Positions 1-11,700 of a stretch of 64,000 nucleotides of DNA are shown piece after piece. The notes beneath the pieces are model-generated. The model searched no databases. It worked only from the letters and a program-made list of their open reading frames with translations, and was not told the origin of the DNA. Positions within the stretch are counted from its first letter, which is position 1, and each line of letters starts with the position of its first letter. The stretch comes from Campylobacterales bacterium. GTDB lineage: Bacteria; Campylobacterota; Campylobacteria; Campylobacterales; QNZT01. The stretch covers positions 1 to 64,000 of the forward strand of contig JAJRSK010000033.1 in the NCBI GenBank assembly GCA_024278835.1. Reading direction: 5' to 3'. Position numbers and translations under genes: made by a program.

Positions 1-1212
1 ATAGTCCCATACAAGGTGTTTTTCACCTGCACCAAAGAAGATAGCATCACCCACTTTAAGATCTGAAACTTTGATAATTTCTTCTAAATCAGCCTCAGAG
101 AAAAACTTCGCCAATGGCCCTTTAAGCCCATCTTCTTTCATCTGTAAATACCCCAGTCCAGATGCACCAAACTTTCTCACATAATCCTCAAAACCTTTCA
201 TCTGTCGTTTTGAAAAGATAGTATCACCATTAGGAACTTTGAGCGCTTTGACACGGTTTTTCTTCGTATCTTTTGCGATATTTGAAAAGATTTCATTTTC
301 ACAACGCGCAAAGATATCTATCATGTCCACCATCGCTAAGTCATAACTAAGATCTGGCTTATCAGAACCATACTTCTCCATCGCTTCGCTATACGATATA
401 CGGTTAAATGGTATATTTATTTCATGTCCACAAGCAGCAAAAACTTGTTTTAACATATCTTCACTCACCGCGATAACCTCTTCTTGCCCACAAAAACTCA
501 TCTCCAAGTCTATCTGCGTAAATTCAGGTTGTCTATCTGCTCTTAAATCTTCATCTCTAAAACATTTAGCGATTTGAAAATATCTATCAAATCCACCTAC
601 CATCAGCAACTGTTTAAAAAGCTGAGGAGACTGTGGCAATGCATAAAACTCTCCACCATGCACACGGCTAGGCACGAGATAATCTCGCGCTCCCTCAGGT
701 GTAGACTTCGTTAAAACCGGTGTTTCTACTTCTAGAAATCCTTGTGCATCAAGCGCATTTCTCGCGGCTATCGTCGCTTTTGAACGGAGTTTAAATGTCT
801 CATATGACTTTGGTTTTCGTAAATCAAGATAACGGTACTTTAAAAGTGTCTCTTCCCCTACTTTGTCATCATTGATAACAAATGGCAAAACTTCACTTTT
901 ATTCTCAACGATAAGCTCATCAACAACGATTTCGATTTTCCCCGTTTTAAGGTTTTTGTTTTCAAGACCTTCACCACGAAGACGCACTTTTCCTTTAGCG
1001 ATAAGTACAAACTCATCTCTCACATCACTCGCTACTTTATGTGCGGATTCGCTATCAGCGGGATCACAGACAAGTTGCACCAAACCACTTTTGTCGCGTA
1101 AATCGATAAAGATAACACCACCGTGATCTCTATAGGAGTTTACCCAACCGCATAAGGAGACTTCTTCTCCTACATTTTCTTCATTTACTTCTGTACAGTA
1201 TTGACTTCTCAA
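1..1212 (-). CDS. aspS: Aspartyl-tRNA synthetase, N-terminal part (runs off left edge), TTG start
   Basis: Reverse-strand translation begins (M/L)[50 protein letters not shown], a typical AspRS anticodon-binding N-terminus; open to the window edge. Confidence 0.9.
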   Translation of the reverse strand, partial: MRSQYCTEVNEENVGEEVSLCGWVNSYRDHGGVIFIDLRDKSGLVQLVCDPADSESAHKVASDVRDEFVLIAKGKVRLRGEGLENKNLKTGKIEIVVDELIVENKSEVLPFVINDDKVGEETLLKYRYLDLRKPKSYETFKLRSKATIAARNALDAQGFLEVETPVLTKSTPEGARDYLVPSRVHGGEFYALPQSPQLFKQLLMVGGFDRYFQIAKCFRDEDLRADRQPEFTQIDLEMSFCGQEEVIAVSEDMLKQVFAACGHEINIPFNRISYSEAMEKYGSDKPDLSYDLAMVDMIDIFARCENEIFSNIAKDTKKNRVKALKVPNGDTIFSKRQMKGFEDYVRKFGASGLGYLQMKEDGLKGPLAKFFSEADLEEIIKVSDLKVGDAIFFGAGEKHLVWDY

Positions 1213-1289
1213 ATTTATTCCTAGACTTAATATTTCGTGATTGTATCTAATCTTGGGTTAAAAGCAAAAAATATACCACAATAGCTATC

Positions 1290-3257
1290 ATGATAATAAA
1301 CACATCCACCGATTTGTCGATATTACTCATAGCCAACTTATCAGGGAGTCAAATGAAAAATTTATCTATCAAAACAAAGCTTATCATCTTTACCACCCTT
1401 TCCGTGCTAGGATTAAGTGCATTGGCCATGCTTTTAAATAGTTCTCTTAACAATTTAAACCAATTTAATATGGCACAAACAAAAGTGCAAGAGTTAAAGT
1501 CTGATATGCTGATGCTACGAAGAAATGAAAAAGATTTCCTACTACGAAAAGATATGAAATATAAAGAGAAGTTTTCTAAAAACACCCTCACCTTACACCA
1601 AAATGTCTCATCCTTGGAAGGGATTTTGGATAACTATAGGATTGATACAAAAAAAGTTGAAGAATTTGACTCTATCATACGCACATATCAAAATGTTTTT
1701 TTCTCACTTATAGCAAAACAAAAAGAGATAGGTCTAAATCCTAAGGATGGGCTATATGGTAGTTTAAGGGAGTCTGTTCATCAAGTGCAAGCCTATGCAA
1801 AATCATCTCAAAACAATCAATTACTCGCACAGGTATATGACCTACGAAAACAAGAAAAAGACTTTATGTTACGAAGGGACATGAAGTATAAAGAGAAGTT
1901 TGAGAGTAAAATCATCACCCTTTTAGAAGCTTCCACGCAGGAGATACGCAGTCCTCTAGAAGCATACCAGAAGGATTTTCTAGCACTCGTTCAAGCAGAA
2001 CAAGAGATAGGACTAAGCAGTAGAGATGGCATACAGGGAAATATGAGAAATATCGTACATACAAGTGAAACTTTACTAAAAACCATGGCAAAAGAGGTAG
2101 AAGTTTCTGCGCTTGAAGAGATAAGCACTATGAAAACCCAAAGCTTTGCTATCACTATCACGGTAATACTACTCATGCTACTATTTGGTCGACTCTTTTC
2201 AACGAGTATCAATATCTCTATCAATAGATTCCAAGGGGGATTAGTCAACTTTTTTTCTTATCTTAACGGAGAAAAATCAGACGTCGTTTTACTACAAGAG
2301 ACAGAGGATGAGATAGGAGCTATGACCAAGGTTGTCAATAAAAACATCCTTCAAATCAAAGAGATGATGGAGCAAGATGCCGCCTTAATCGCAGAAGGGC
2401 AAGAAGTAATGAAAAGAGCGCAACATGGCTGCTATGCAAAATACATTGAAAAGTCAACTTCTAACGAGGCATTAGATAAGTTTAAAGACAATGTCAATGA
2501 AATGATAAAAGAGACAAAAGATAATTTTATCCATATCAATCAACATTTAGAATCATATTCACAACATAAATACACAAAAGAGCTGAGTATGCCACATATT
2601 GAACAAGGTGGCGTATTTGACATCTTGATTCATAACATCCATTCACTACGCAGTGCTATCGTAGATATGTTACAAAACTCTTCTGATAGTTCCAATGAGC
2701 TTTTGGTCAAAGCAGATTTTTTACAAACACAGATGCAAGCACTCAATGCTTCTACAAAAGAACAATCAGCCAGTATAGAAGAGACCGCATCTGCGATGGA
2801 GCAAATGACGCACTCTATCGAATCCACTTCAGATAAAACCAAAGATGTCATAAACCAATCAAACGATATCAAATCTGTCGTCAGTATCATTGGAGACATC
2901 GCAGAACAGACAAATTTACTAGCACTTAACGCAGCCATCGAGGCAGCAAGAGCCGGAGAGCATGGACGCGGATTTGCCGTCGTAGCAGATGAAGTCCGTC
3001 AGCTTGCTGAACGCACACAAAAGTCTCTCTCAGAAATTGATGTTAGTGTCAACGTCCTGACGCAATCTATCACAGAGATTGGTGTGAGTATCGATGAACA
3101 AAGTAGTGGCATCTCACAAATCAACACATCTATCACACAGATAGACCAAACAACACAATCCAATGCACACACGGCCAGTGAAGTCAATGTTGTTGCCAAT
3201 GAGGTCAAACAGATGGCATCCTCCATCTTAGAAGAGGTAGAAGAGAAAAGCTTTTAA
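1290..3257 (+). CDS. Methyl-accepting chemotaxis protein (true start possibly the internal [10 protein letters not shown])
   Basis: Signalling hairpin [39 protein letters not shown]-terminal TM and helical sensor with repeated [20 protein letters not shown]. Confidence 0.92.
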   Translation: MIINTSTDLSILLIANLSGSQMKNLSIKTKLIIFTTLSVLGLSALAMLLNSSLNNLNQFNMAQTKVQELKSDMLMLRRNEKDFLLRKDMKYKEKFSKNTLTLHQNVSSLEGILDNYRIDTKKVEEFDSIIRTYQNVFFSLIAKQKEIGLNPKDGLYGSLRESVHQVQAYAKSSQNNQLLAQVYDLRKQEKDFMLRRDMKYKEKFESKIITLLEASTQEIRSPLEAYQKDFLALVQAEQEIGLSSRDGIQGNMRNIVHTSETLLKTMAKEVEVSALEEISTMKTQSFAITITVILLMLLFGRLFSTSINISINRFQGGLVNFFSYLNGEKSDVVLLQETEDEIGAMTKVVNKNILQIKEMMEQDAALIAEGQEVMKRAQHGCYAKYIEKSTSNEALDKFKDNVNEMIKETKDNFIHINQHLESYSQHKYTKELSMPHIEQGGVFDILIHNIHSLRSAIVDMLQNSSDSSNELLVKADFLQTQMQALNASTKEQSASIEETASAMEQMTHSIESTSDKTKDVINQSNDIKSVVSIIGDIAEQTNLLALNAAIEAARAGEHGRGFAVVADEVRQLAERTQKSLSEIDVSVNVLTQSITEIGVSIDEQSSGISQINTSITQIDQTTQSNAHTASEVNVVANEVKQMASSILEEVEEKSF

Positions 3258-3303
3258 CAAGGGTTTTTCTTATTTTTAATCACAAAGAAGCTAGAATATC
3301 CGC

Positions 3304-4203
3304 ATGCACTTTATATTTAATGATGAGAAACTTGATTCTATTAAAACCGTCGGCTTAGTGATACGCCCAGACTCTAAGCACCTTCTCCCCTACTATCATA
3401 CCCTAAAATCAGCATTAGATAAACATAATGTCACCCTACTTATCGCGCAAAATTCTGCTGATATGATAGGTATTGAGGGTGGCATCTCACGGGAAGAGAT
3501 GTTTGAAAAAAGTGATATGCTTATCGCATTTGGAGGAGATGGCACTTTACTCTCTTTAAGTCGTCGCTCTTACCATCATGATAAGCCCATTCTAGGTATC
3601 AATGCTGGGAATCTTGGCTTTCTTACCGATGTCCAACTAGATGAAATAGAGGGCTTTATCAATAAGATATTTGCGGGTGAATACCGTATAGACCACCGGA
3701 TGGTTTTAGAGGTAGAACTACACGCAACTACAGGCATCAAAAAACTTATCGCAGTAAATGATGTCGTACTCTCACGTCCTTCTATCGAAGGGATGATTAA
3801 CGTAGATGCCTATGTCACTAGTAAAAATGCAGGCATGAGCGAAAAACACCTTAACCGCTACCGTGGTGATGGACTCATCATCTCAACACCTACAGGTTCT
3901 ACCGCCTACAATCTCTCTGCTGGTGGTCCTATACTCTTTCCCCTCACCGAAGCGATGATTTTGACACCTATCTGTCCACACTCTCTTACTGAACGTCCTA
4001 TGGTGTTGCCAGCTGATTTTGATGTCACTTTTAAAAGTGAAGATGAGACTATTATCGTAGTAGATGGACAAGATATCTACAATTTAAAATTTTTCGATTT
4101 TATCCGTATCAAGATAGCCTCACGCTCAGTACGTATGATTCACCGCGTAGAGCGAAACTACTTTGATGTACTCAAACAAAAACTCAACTGGGGAAGCAAT
4201 TGA
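3304..4203 (+). CDS. nadK: NAD kinase
   Basis: AFGGDGTLL, NAGNLGFLTD, GDGLIISTPTGSTAYNLSAGGPI motifs. Confidence 0.93.
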   Translation: MHFIFNDEKLDSIKTVGLVIRPDSKHLLPYYHTLKSALDKHNVTLLIAQNSADMIGIEGGISREEMFEKSDMLIAFGGDGTLLSLSRRSYHHDKPILGINAGNLGFLTDVQLDEIEGFINKIFAGEYRIDHRMVLEVELHATTGIKKLIAVNDVVLSRPSIEGMINVDAYVTSKNAGMSEKHLNRYRGDGLIISTPTGSTAYNLSAGGPILFPLTEAMILTPICPHSLTERPMVLPADFDVTFKSEDETIIVVDGQDIYNLKFFDFIRIKIASRSVRMIHRVERNYFDVLKQKLNWGSN

Positions 4204-5726
4204 TAGAGCGATTTTATCTCAAAAATCATCTCTCATTTAAAGAGATTGATTTAGAATTTAATGAAAATTTAGTCATATTTACAGGACCTTCGGGTGCCGG
4301 TAAGTCAATCCTCATGGAATCACTTCTCACCCTATTTGGTCTCAAAGATTGTGATGCCAAAGCGATAGAAGCTACCCTTCCTTCCAAGATAGATTTCAAA
4401 GAGAGTGGTATTGAAGCGGATGAACCTAACATCTTTAGATATACCAAAGAAAAATCTGCCCGATATTTTATCAACAACCAACAAATCAGCAAAAAAAATC
4501 TTAAAAATATCACGACACATTTCATCAACTATCTCACACTACGTGAATTTAAAGAGTTTGAAAATGACAACCTCCTCACACTACTAGACAGCATTGCTAC
4601 ACAAAAAAACAGTCATCATGATAAGAGTTTACAAACATTTAAAAGTACTTACAAAATCTTACAAGCCACACAAAAAACCTTAGAAGATATAAAAGAACAA
4701 GAGAGACAAGTCACGGAACTAAAAGAGTTCGCCCTCTTTGAAATCCAAAAGATAGAGTCGATTAATCCTTCAGAGGAAGAGTATGAAGAGTTACTCATAC
4801 AAAAAAAAGAACTCTCCAAAAAAGAGAAGTTAGAAACAGCCCTCTCTTTGGCGATGGAGATATTTCACTTTGAAGGAAAGGTAAATGATGCACTTACCAT
4901 ACTAGAAGCACCTAGCGAACAGTTTGATGATGCGATGAACGAGCTGAAAGTCACCCTTGAAAGTGCCCACGAAAGGCTCTCTGCGCTTGATGACTTAAAC
5001 ATAGAAGAGATGCTTGACAGGCTAGAAAAACTCTCCTCTTTAAAGACAAAGTATGGCTCATTAGAAGAGAGTTTGCACTATCTTGAAAAGAAAAAAGAAG
5101 AATTATCTCGTTACGAAAATATCGCTTTTGAAAAGAGTAATTTAGAAAAAGAAGTAAAAGATCTCCAAGAGAAAGTAGCCACTTTAGCACAAGCACTTTC
5201 CAAGGGGCGTAAAAAAGCACTCAACACTTTATCCGGTCGGGTTTCACACTACCTCACACTCTTGCATCTTGAAAACCTTGACTTTCATTTTACCCAAGGA
5301 GAACTGCACCCACTAGGTCATGATTTTCTCAGCATCAGCTTAAAATCCACTCCCCTAGAGAAGGTCAGTTCGGGAGAGCTAAACCGTATCCGCCTAGCAC
5401 AGCTTGCAGCTTCAAGTGAGTTTATACAAAGTGATGGTGGCGTACTCATCCTTGATGAAATCGATGCCAATTTAAGTGGTAAAGAGTCTATGAGTATCGC
5501 ACTTGTTCTTGAAGTACTTGCCAAGCATTATCAGATATTTGCCATCTCTCATCAGCCACAACTCTCTTCCAAGGCAGGTATGCACTTTCTAGTCCACAAA
5601 GAAGATGGGGAAAGCCGCGTAAAACTACTGGGAAAAGAGGAGCGGATAAACGAACTTTCACGTATGATTTCAGGAGATGAAATCACCCAAGAAGCAGTAC
5701 AGTTTGCTACAAGTTTATTATCATGA
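4200..5726 (+). CDS. recN: DNA repair protein RecN (short epsilonproteobacterial form)
   Basis: Walker A GPSGAGKSILMESL, signature SSGELNRIRLA, Walker B GVLILDEIDANLSG, coiled coil. Confidence 0.88.
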   Translation: MIERFYLKNHLSFKEIDLEFNENLVIFTGPSGAGKSILMESLLTLFGLKDCDAKAIEATLPSKIDFKESGIEADEPNIFRYTKEKSARYFINNQQISKKNLKNITTHFINYLTLREFKEFENDNLLTLLDSIATQKNSHHDKSLQTFKSTYKILQATQKTLEDIKEQERQVTELKEFALFEIQKIESINPSEEEYEELLIQKKELSKKEKLETALSLAMEIFHFEGKVNDALTILEAPSEQFDDAMNELKVTLESAHERLSALDDLNIEEMLDRLEKLSSLKTKYGSLEESLHYLEKKKEELSRYENIAFEKSNLEKEVKDLQEKVATLAQALSKGRKKALNTLSGRVSHYLTLLHLENLDFHFTQGELHPLGHDFLSISLKSTPLEKVSSGELNRIRLAQLAASSEFIQSDGGVLILDEIDANLSGKESMSIALVLEVLAKHYQIFAISHQPQLSSKAGMHFLVHKEDGESRVKLLGKEERINELSRMISGDEITQEAVQFATSLLS

Positions 5727-7997
5727 TAGAGGAAATTTAATAGTAAATAAAGCGCCGTTTTTACTATTTTTTACACGTAATTCCCCTTTACAATGCTCTT
5801 CGATAATTGTCTTAGACATATAAAGTCCTAAGCCCGTACCATTCTTCTCTTTTGTAGAAAAGTATGGGTCAAATATCTGCCCCATATACGCTGTATCAAT
5901 CCCTTTAGCATTATCCTCTATCTCTATAAAGAGACTTTTTCCTCGCACATAAGTACCTATCATGATAGAAGGATTACTTACCTTTTTTTCCACAAGCGCA
6001 TCTTTGGCATTATTTAAGATATTTAAAACGACTTGTTTAATCTCATTTTCATATGAGACAATCTTTTCACTTGTTTGATAAGCTCGCTCTACCACAATTC
6101 TTTTTGATTCTAAGGTAGGATTTATCAATTCAATCGTCTCATCTAAAAGCTTATTTGCCATAAAGGTTTTTTTCTCTTTTTGTGGCTTAAAAAAGTTTCT
6201 AAAATCCTCAATGGTCGTAGCAAGATACTGGACATATTTTTCTATACGTTTTGTACGCTCTAAGATAAATGCGTCACTTTTTTGTGATGCCTCTTCACTA
6301 TCTCTCAGTAATTTTCCTGTTTGTATTTTGACCTCCAAGTTCATCACCACCATGGCAATAGAACTTAATGGCTGTCTCCATTGATGAGAAATCATACTTA
6401 ACATTTCACCCATCTGTGCCATACGAGATTGTTGTAAAAGTTGATTCATCTGTTCTTTGTTCTGCTGTTCTAGGATTTTTCTTTTTGTGATATCTTGGGT
6501 GATGATTTGTACCACTTTTTCATCATTGAGAGTGATGATTTTAGAGACTATTTCCATCCACATCAAGGCACCATCTCTTCTGATACCTCGCCACTCCCAC
6601 GTATAGTCACCATTTTTGATCAACTCTCTTTGAAAATGACGTCCTGCGCGTAGAGAAGTTTTACCACCTTCTTGCAAAGGGGGTGCAAACTCTAATATAT
6701 AATGCCCTATCAAACTCTCTTTGGAACCAACCCCTAGCATCTGCACAAAAGCATTGTTACACTCTACTATCTTGGCATCTTTAAGGATACAAATCCCAGA
6801 ACCTGCCCTTTCAAAAAGTGTCTCATAGCTTGATTTTTGTATCTCTAGCTCTGCTACTTTTTCTTTTACCTTCTCCTCAAGGGTATTATTTAAATGCTCC
6901 AACTCTTTTTGTGTAGAGATGATTCTCGCAATCAACACTTTACCAAATAACATAAATATAAAGATAAGTATCCCAGGAAGCACCTTAAAAAAAACTGCTT
7001 TATATAGATTATATTTGTTAAAATAGTAGATAAAATCCCAGGGGGCATTTGCTAAGCTTTTTTTATAGAAAAAATAATCTCCTACTGCGATAAAGTCCTC
7101 TTCTGTACCTTCTGACGCTAACATCTCTTGTGAAAGTACTGTTTTTAAATCAATAATTTTATCATTTAAAAAACCTTTGATACCTTGCATTGCTAAAATT
7201 TGATGCTGCGCATTGGCAATGAGAGAAGTACCCTGGCTATCTTTGAAACCTTCTAGTAAAGCACCTAAATGTTCTAAGGTCATATCTAGTGCAACAACCC
7301 CTTTAAACTCTCTATTATGATAGACTGGTTTACCAATACTTGTCATCAATCCTAGCCCACCTGCATCTACATACAGAGGTGTCCAAAACAGTGATTTATC
7401 AGGATTTAGCGCAGGTGTACCATAGGTAAAACACTCTTTATCCATATCTTCTTTTCTCAAACGAAATATATCAGAGTGTACATAAGGGAAAAGATTGATA
7501 AATCCACTTTTAGAGGTATAATAAATCCATGCAGAATCCTTGATATGATTTCCGATGGTACTTAAAAGAGGATTTAAAGAGAGTGCCATACAAAGCTCAT
7601 TTTTATCTATATCAGAACTATGTAAATCCCCATACCCAGTGATCTTGGTTCTATCTGTAATATCCAACAATTTATGATAAGCATCATCAAGCGTAAAATA
7701 GTTCCCTTCTCTAGCCTGATGTACCATAGTAACCATACTTTGACATTTCGAATAAGGAGAATAAAGGAAAAGTTCTGCTGCACTTTCTAAATAAGAGATA
7801 GCTTCTATCTTCTCTTTTAAAGAAAAATCCAACTCCTTTGTAAAACTCTCTAAAGTTTTAAATCGTTCATGCTTGAGCTCAAGATTATGTAGATTGATTT
7901 TATACAGCAGCATAGCAATTAAAAAAAGAAATAACAATATAAAAAGAATATTGATATACCTCGCCACACCAAAATATTCTATAATTCTTTTTATCAA
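5721..7997 (-). CDS. Membrane sensor histidine kinase with periplasmic cache-like domain and PAS domain
   Basis: PAS region, MLSMISHQWRQPLSSIAMVVMNLEVKIQ H-box, NILNNAKDAL N-box, GTGLGLYMSKTIIEEH G-box. Confidence 0.9.
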   Translation of the reverse strand: MIKRIIEYFGVARYINILFILLFLFLIAMLLYKINLHNLELKHERFKTLESFTKELDFSLKEKIEAISYLESAAELFLYSPYSKCQSMVTMVHQAREGNYFTLDDAYHKLLDITDRTKITGYGDLHSSDIDKNELCMALSLNPLLSTIGNHIKDSAWIYYTSKSGFINLFPYVHSDIFRLRKEDMDKECFTYGTPALNPDKSLFWTPLYVDAGGLGLMTSIGKPVYHNREFKGVVALDMTLEHLGALLEGFKDSQGTSLIANAQHQILAMQGIKGFLNDKIIDLKTVLSQEMLASEGTEEDFIAVGDYFFYKKSLANAPWDFIYYFNKYNLYKAVFFKVLPGILIFIFMLFGKVLIARIISTQKELEHLNNTLEEKVKEKVAELEIQKSSYETLFERAGSGICILKDAKIVECNNAFVQMLGVGSKESLIGHYILEFAPPLQEGGKTSLRAGRHFQRELIKNGDYTWEWRGIRRDGALMWMEIVSKIITLNDEKVVQIITQDITKRKILEQQNKEQMNQLLQQSRMAQMGEMLSMISHQWRQPLSSIAMVVMNLEVKIQTGKLLRDSEEASQKSDAFILERTKRIEKYVQYLATTIEDFRNFFKPQKEKKTFMANKLLDETIELINPTLESKRIVVERAYQTSEKIVSYENEIKQVVLNILNNAKDALVEKKVSNPSIMIGTYVRGKSLFIEIEDNAKGIDTAYMGQIFDPYFSTKEKNGTGLGLYMSKTIIEEHCKGELRVKNSKNGALFTIKFPLS

Positions 7998-8118
7998 ACC
8001 TATTTCCCCTTTTTAAATATCTTAAATAAAAAGCACAAGTTATGCCAATAATTAATATATTTGAATAAATAGCATAAAAAGAGTATAATTAGGTGAAAAT
8101 AAAAGAAGGGAATTAATT

Positions 8119-8322
8119 ATGGCAAAAGTCGTTAAAGTTATCGAGGTTCTATCTCAATCAGACAAAAGTTGGGAAGATGCAGCGCAAGGTGCTATCACAG
8201 AGGCAGCAAAATCAATCAAAAACATCAAGTCTATCTACATCCAAGACAAGAGCGCGAAAGTAGTGAATAATAAGATTACTAAGTATAGAATTACCGCGAA
8301 AATCTCTTTTGTGATAGAATAA
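8119..8322 (+). CDS. Dodecin family protein
   Basis: 67 aa MAKVVKVIEVLSQSDKSWEDAAQGAITEAAKSIKNIKSIYIQD, dodecin-like. Confidence 0.9.
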   Translation: MAKVVKVIEVLSQSDKSWEDAAQGAITEAAKSIKNIKSIYIQDKSAKVVNNKITKYRITAKISFVIE

Positions 8323-8326
8323 GCAT

Positions 8327-8347
8327 AATCCCCAGATAGTGGGGATT
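8327..8347. terminator. Hairpin AATCCCC-AGATAGT-GGGGATT downstream of dodecin
   Basis: Perfect 7-bp inverted repeat just after the dodecin stop; weak U-tract. Confidence 0.45.
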
Positions 8348-8372
8348 AATATCTCTTGGGTATAATATTTTT

Positions 8373-9449
8373 ATGAAGATACTATTTTTATATACAAAGT
8401 TTGATTCTGCCCTTAAGGAAAAAATCAAACTATTAAAAGAGCACAATGCTGAAGTCTCCGCACTTTCCCTGCTAGAGTATAAACTCACAGAAGATGACGA
8501 TATTACCCAGATGGAACCCCCAAGTAGATTAGAGTTTCTAGAGAAAAATAGTGCAAAGCTCAGGGTTATTAACCGTATATTCAAGCGTAAATCCCTACTC
8601 TCTTCTCTTGATGACTATGATATTATTGATGTCTATAAATGTGAAAAGTCTGCTCTTTTTATTGTAGATGAAATCAGCGAAAAATGTTATGATTTTTTTG
8701 TAACCGTCAGTTCTGAAGAACATGCACCCAATATCTTAACCAAACAATTTTATAAATACCTCTATCAAAAAGCACGTTTTTTACTTTTTAGCAGTAGCGA
8801 AATCAAAAATAGTTTTAGCTATATAGATGAAGAGAAAAGTCGTCTTATCTATGAGGGAATGCCCCTTTTAGAAGAGTTAGCTAAGATTTCGGAGGAAGAG
8901 ATTTTTAAAGCCTCCTATGCGATGGGATTTGACCTTGAAAAGGATATCATCTACTGTGATATGAGTGGTGCATTACGAACGCAGATGCGCTTTATCGATG
9001 ATTTACTCACACTTCCTATACAAAGACTACGCCAAAGCACTTTTATCTTTCATCTCAATGCACACACTTTAGATGAGCGAAAGGCACTCAAAGCACATTT
9101 GGAAGAGAAAAATTTTGATTATCTACTCATTGAGGCTCTCATCACACCCAAACAGAGTGCACTTTTATATAAAATCGCAGATAAATCACTCATCCTTTCT
9201 GACTCTTCATCCCTTGTTCTCTCCCTTTATAGCAAAAATCACACCTACCTTTATGGGGATATCATGATAGATGATATTTATCAAAAAGAGTCACTATTTA
9301 TCGATACATTTGACCACTTTACAAGTAAAAAAGAAGAAGACAATGTCATCATCAATGACTTATTGGAAGACAATAAACAAAAAATTCAAATGATTTTTTC
9401 TCCTGATGAGAGCATCAATCGCTATATAGAGGTACTAAAAGAAGTATGA
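8373..9449 (+). CDS. Glycosyltransferase-like protein of uncertain family
   Basis: Long ORF translationally coupled to tatD; weak GT-B-like composition only. Confidence 0.45.
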   Translation: MKILFLYTKFDSALKEKIKLLKEHNAEVSALSLLEYKLTEDDDITQMEPPSRLEFLEKNSAKLRVINRIFKRKSLLSSLDDYDIIDVYKCEKSALFIVDEISEKCYDFFVTVSSEEHAPNILTKQFYKYLYQKARFLLFSSSEIKNSFSYIDEEKSRLIYEGMPLLEELAKISEEEIFKASYAMGFDLEKDIIYCDMSGALRTQMRFIDDLLTLPIQRLRQSTFIFHLNAHTLDERKALKAHLEEKNFDYLLIEALITPKQSALLYKIADKSLILSDSSSLVLSLYSKNHTYLYGDIMIDDIYQKESLFIDTFDHFTSKKEEDNVIINDLLEDNKQKIQMIFSPDESINRYIEVLKEV

Positions 9450-10234
9450 TTATAGACACACACTGTCATCTCAATGACAAACAATATTTTGACGACTTAG
9501 AAGAAGTCTTGGCACGCTCACGAGAACATCAAGTTATCGCGACTATTATCCCTGGTGCAGACCCTAGAGAGTTACCTCGCGCAATAGCACTATGCGAAGA
9601 ACATAAAGAACTCTTTTTTGCCGTAGGTGTGCACCCTTATGACAAAGAGTTATATGATGAAGCACTTTTAAGAGAGCATGCCTCCCATCCAAAATGTATC
9701 GCCATTGGAGAGTGTGGACTAGATTACTTTCGCTTGCCTGAAGATCAAAAAGAGAAAGAGCTCGAGAAAGAGGAACAAAAAAAAGTTTTTATCGCACAAA
9801 TCAAACTGGCCATAGAGCTAGATAAACCCCTCATTATTCATATACGTGAAGCATCGGCAGATAGTAAAGCTATTTTGATAGAAGAAGAGGCAAAAAAAGT
9901 GGGTGGTATCTTACATTGTTTTAACGCTAGTGAGACTCTTTTGGAGTTAGATAAACACAATTTTTATTTTGGTATCGGAGGTGTTGTTACCTTTAAAAAT
10001 GCCAAAAAATTGGTTGAAATCCTCCCCCTTATCCCTCGCGACAAACTCTTGATAGAGACAGATGGCCCTTATCTGACCCCTCATCCCCATCGAGGGAGTA
10101 GAAATGAACCCTACTACACCACCCTTATCGCGGCAAAGATGGCTGAGATTTTAGATATTTCGCAAAATGAATTAGAAGCGTTAATGATATCAAATACTAA
10201 TAGGTTGTTTAAAGATGTATTTAAGTATATCTAA
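9446..10234 (+). CDS. tatD: TatD family metal-dependent hydrolase
   Basis: IDTHCHLND, IGECGLDYFR, HIREA, ETDGPYLTP. Confidence 0.93.
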   Translation: MIIDTHCHLNDKQYFDDLEEVLARSREHQVIATIIPGADPRELPRAIALCEEHKELFFAVGVHPYDKELYDEALLREHASHPKCIAIGECGLDYFRLPEDQKEKELEKEEQKKVFIAQIKLAIELDKPLIIHIREASADSKAILIEEEAKKVGGILHCFNASETLLELDKHNFYFGIGGVVTFKNAKKLVEILPLIPRDKLLIETDGPYLTPHPHRGSRNEPYYTTLIAAKMAEILDISQNELEALMISNTNRLFKDVFKYI

Positions 10235-10278
10235 TATAGTATATTTAGGTTAAAATTTATATAACAAAAAGGTTTCCT

Positions 10279-11697
10279 ATTACTTCCAAATTTTTCCTAC
10301 TCTTTATCCTTTTTGGCTCTGGCCTCTATGCTTTTGACTTTCAACACGTCGCGTCCAGTTTTCATGAAGAAGATGAGATAGCTGTTTTAAAGTCTCTTGA
10401 TATAGATGCAAACTTTATCGGCGATGCCGAATATGAAAATATGAAAACAAAAATTGATAAAGTAGATATACTCTACTTTGCAAGAACCCTCAAAAGTGGT
10501 CAAGTTATCATCGAAACACTAAAAGAGATGATAAATAAAACAAACGTGCCTGATACCTTTCTCTATATGGCGATGGTTGAGTCAAAATTTTTGACTACTG
10601 CCAAGTCTAAAAAATCAGCTGCAGGTCTTTGGCAATTGATGCCTCGTACGGCCAAACACCTGAAACTCACCATCAATAGTAAAATAGATGAGAGACTCGA
10701 TCCCATCAAGTCAACCCAAGTAGCTATAAAATACTTACAATACTTGTATAGTCGATTTGGTAAATGGTATCTTGTTGCCTTTGCCTATAACGGAGGTGAG
10801 ACCCGATTGGCTAAAGCCATCAAAAAAAGTGGTACAGATAATATTTTTGCACTATTAGATACAGATTATGCCTACTTACCTAAAGAGACAAGAAAATATT
10901 TACGAAAACTCATTGTTGCTTCACTCATAGCCCATAGTGATACTATTTTACGAGAAGTACAGAAGATAGAAAGTGAAGGGAAAAAAACAAAACTAAAAAC
11001 ATTGAATGTTAAAGAAGGAACTAGTCTGGAAAAGATTGCCTATTCCTACAGCATTCCCGTTAAAACACTTAAAAAATATAACGCTCATATCTTAAAAGGT
11101 GTGACGCCTAGAGGAAAAAAGAACTATTGTATCTATATCCCTGAAGATAAGGTAAACAAAGAAAAGTCCATTTGTAGCAGCAACGAAAATATCTTTACTT
11201 ATACAGTCAAAGAGGGAGATACGCTCTTTTTAATTTCCAAGCGCTTTAACAATAAAATTTCTGCTATTAAAGAGCTCAATCATTATCTTCCTAAAACACT
11301 CTCCATAGGCAAAAAACTTGCCCTCATTGGTAAGCAAAAAGAGACATTAAAAATAAAAAATATTGCATTTACTCCTGCAGTAAAAGAAGAGACAACCAGA
11401 TTGAGTTTTGATAGGAAGCGTATCAAAGAAAAACATGTTCCGATAAAAGAGATTCAAAAAAGTGTCAAAAAAAGAGCACTTTATGATAACAATAAGTCAA
11501 AAATAACTAAGATACAAGATAAGCAACCTAAAGATTCAAAAAACAAAGAAGAGACATTTACCTATACTGTTCGTAAAGGGGATACCCTTTTTCTCATCAG
11601 TAAAAAGTTTAACAATCGCATCATGACCTTAGAAAGGCTCAATGGTACTTTTCCTTCAAGATTAAAAGTAGGTAGCACACTCATCATAAAAAGGTAA
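10279..11697 (+). CDS. mltD: MltD-like lytic transglycosylase with LysM repeats; start apparently ATT at 10279 (track shows the internal ATG at 10441)
   Basis: SLT motifs MVESKFLTTAKSKKSAAGLWQLMPRTAK, AFAYNGGETR; LysM YTVKEGDTLFLISKRFNN and YTVRKGDTLFLISKKFNN; signal-peptide-like SKFFLLFILFGSGLYAFDF lies upstream of the annotated ATG in the same frame. Confidence 0.85.
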   Translation: MTSKFFLLFILFGSGLYAFDFQHVASSFHEEDEIAVLKSLDIDANFIGDAEYENMKTKIDKVDILYFARTLKSGQVIIETLKEMINKTNVPDTFLYMAMVESKFLTTAKSKKSAAGLWQLMPRTAKHLKLTINSKIDERLDPIKSTQVAIKYLQYLYSRFGKWYLVAFAYNGGETRLAKAIKKSGTDNIFALLDTDYAYLPKETRKYLRKLIVASLIAHSDTILREVQKIESEGKKTKLKTLNVKEGTSLEKIAYSYSIPVKTLKKYNAHILKGVTPRGKKNYCIYIPEDKVNKEKSICSSNENIFTYTVKEGDTLFLISKRFNNKISAIKELNHYLPKTLSIGKKLALIGKQKETLKIKNIAFTPAVKEETTRLSFDRKRIKEKHVPIKEIQKSVKKRALYDNNKSKITKIQDKQPKDSKNKEETFTYTVRKGDTLFLISKKFNNRIMTLERLNGTFPSRLKVGSTLIIKR

Positions 11698-11700
11698 CAT

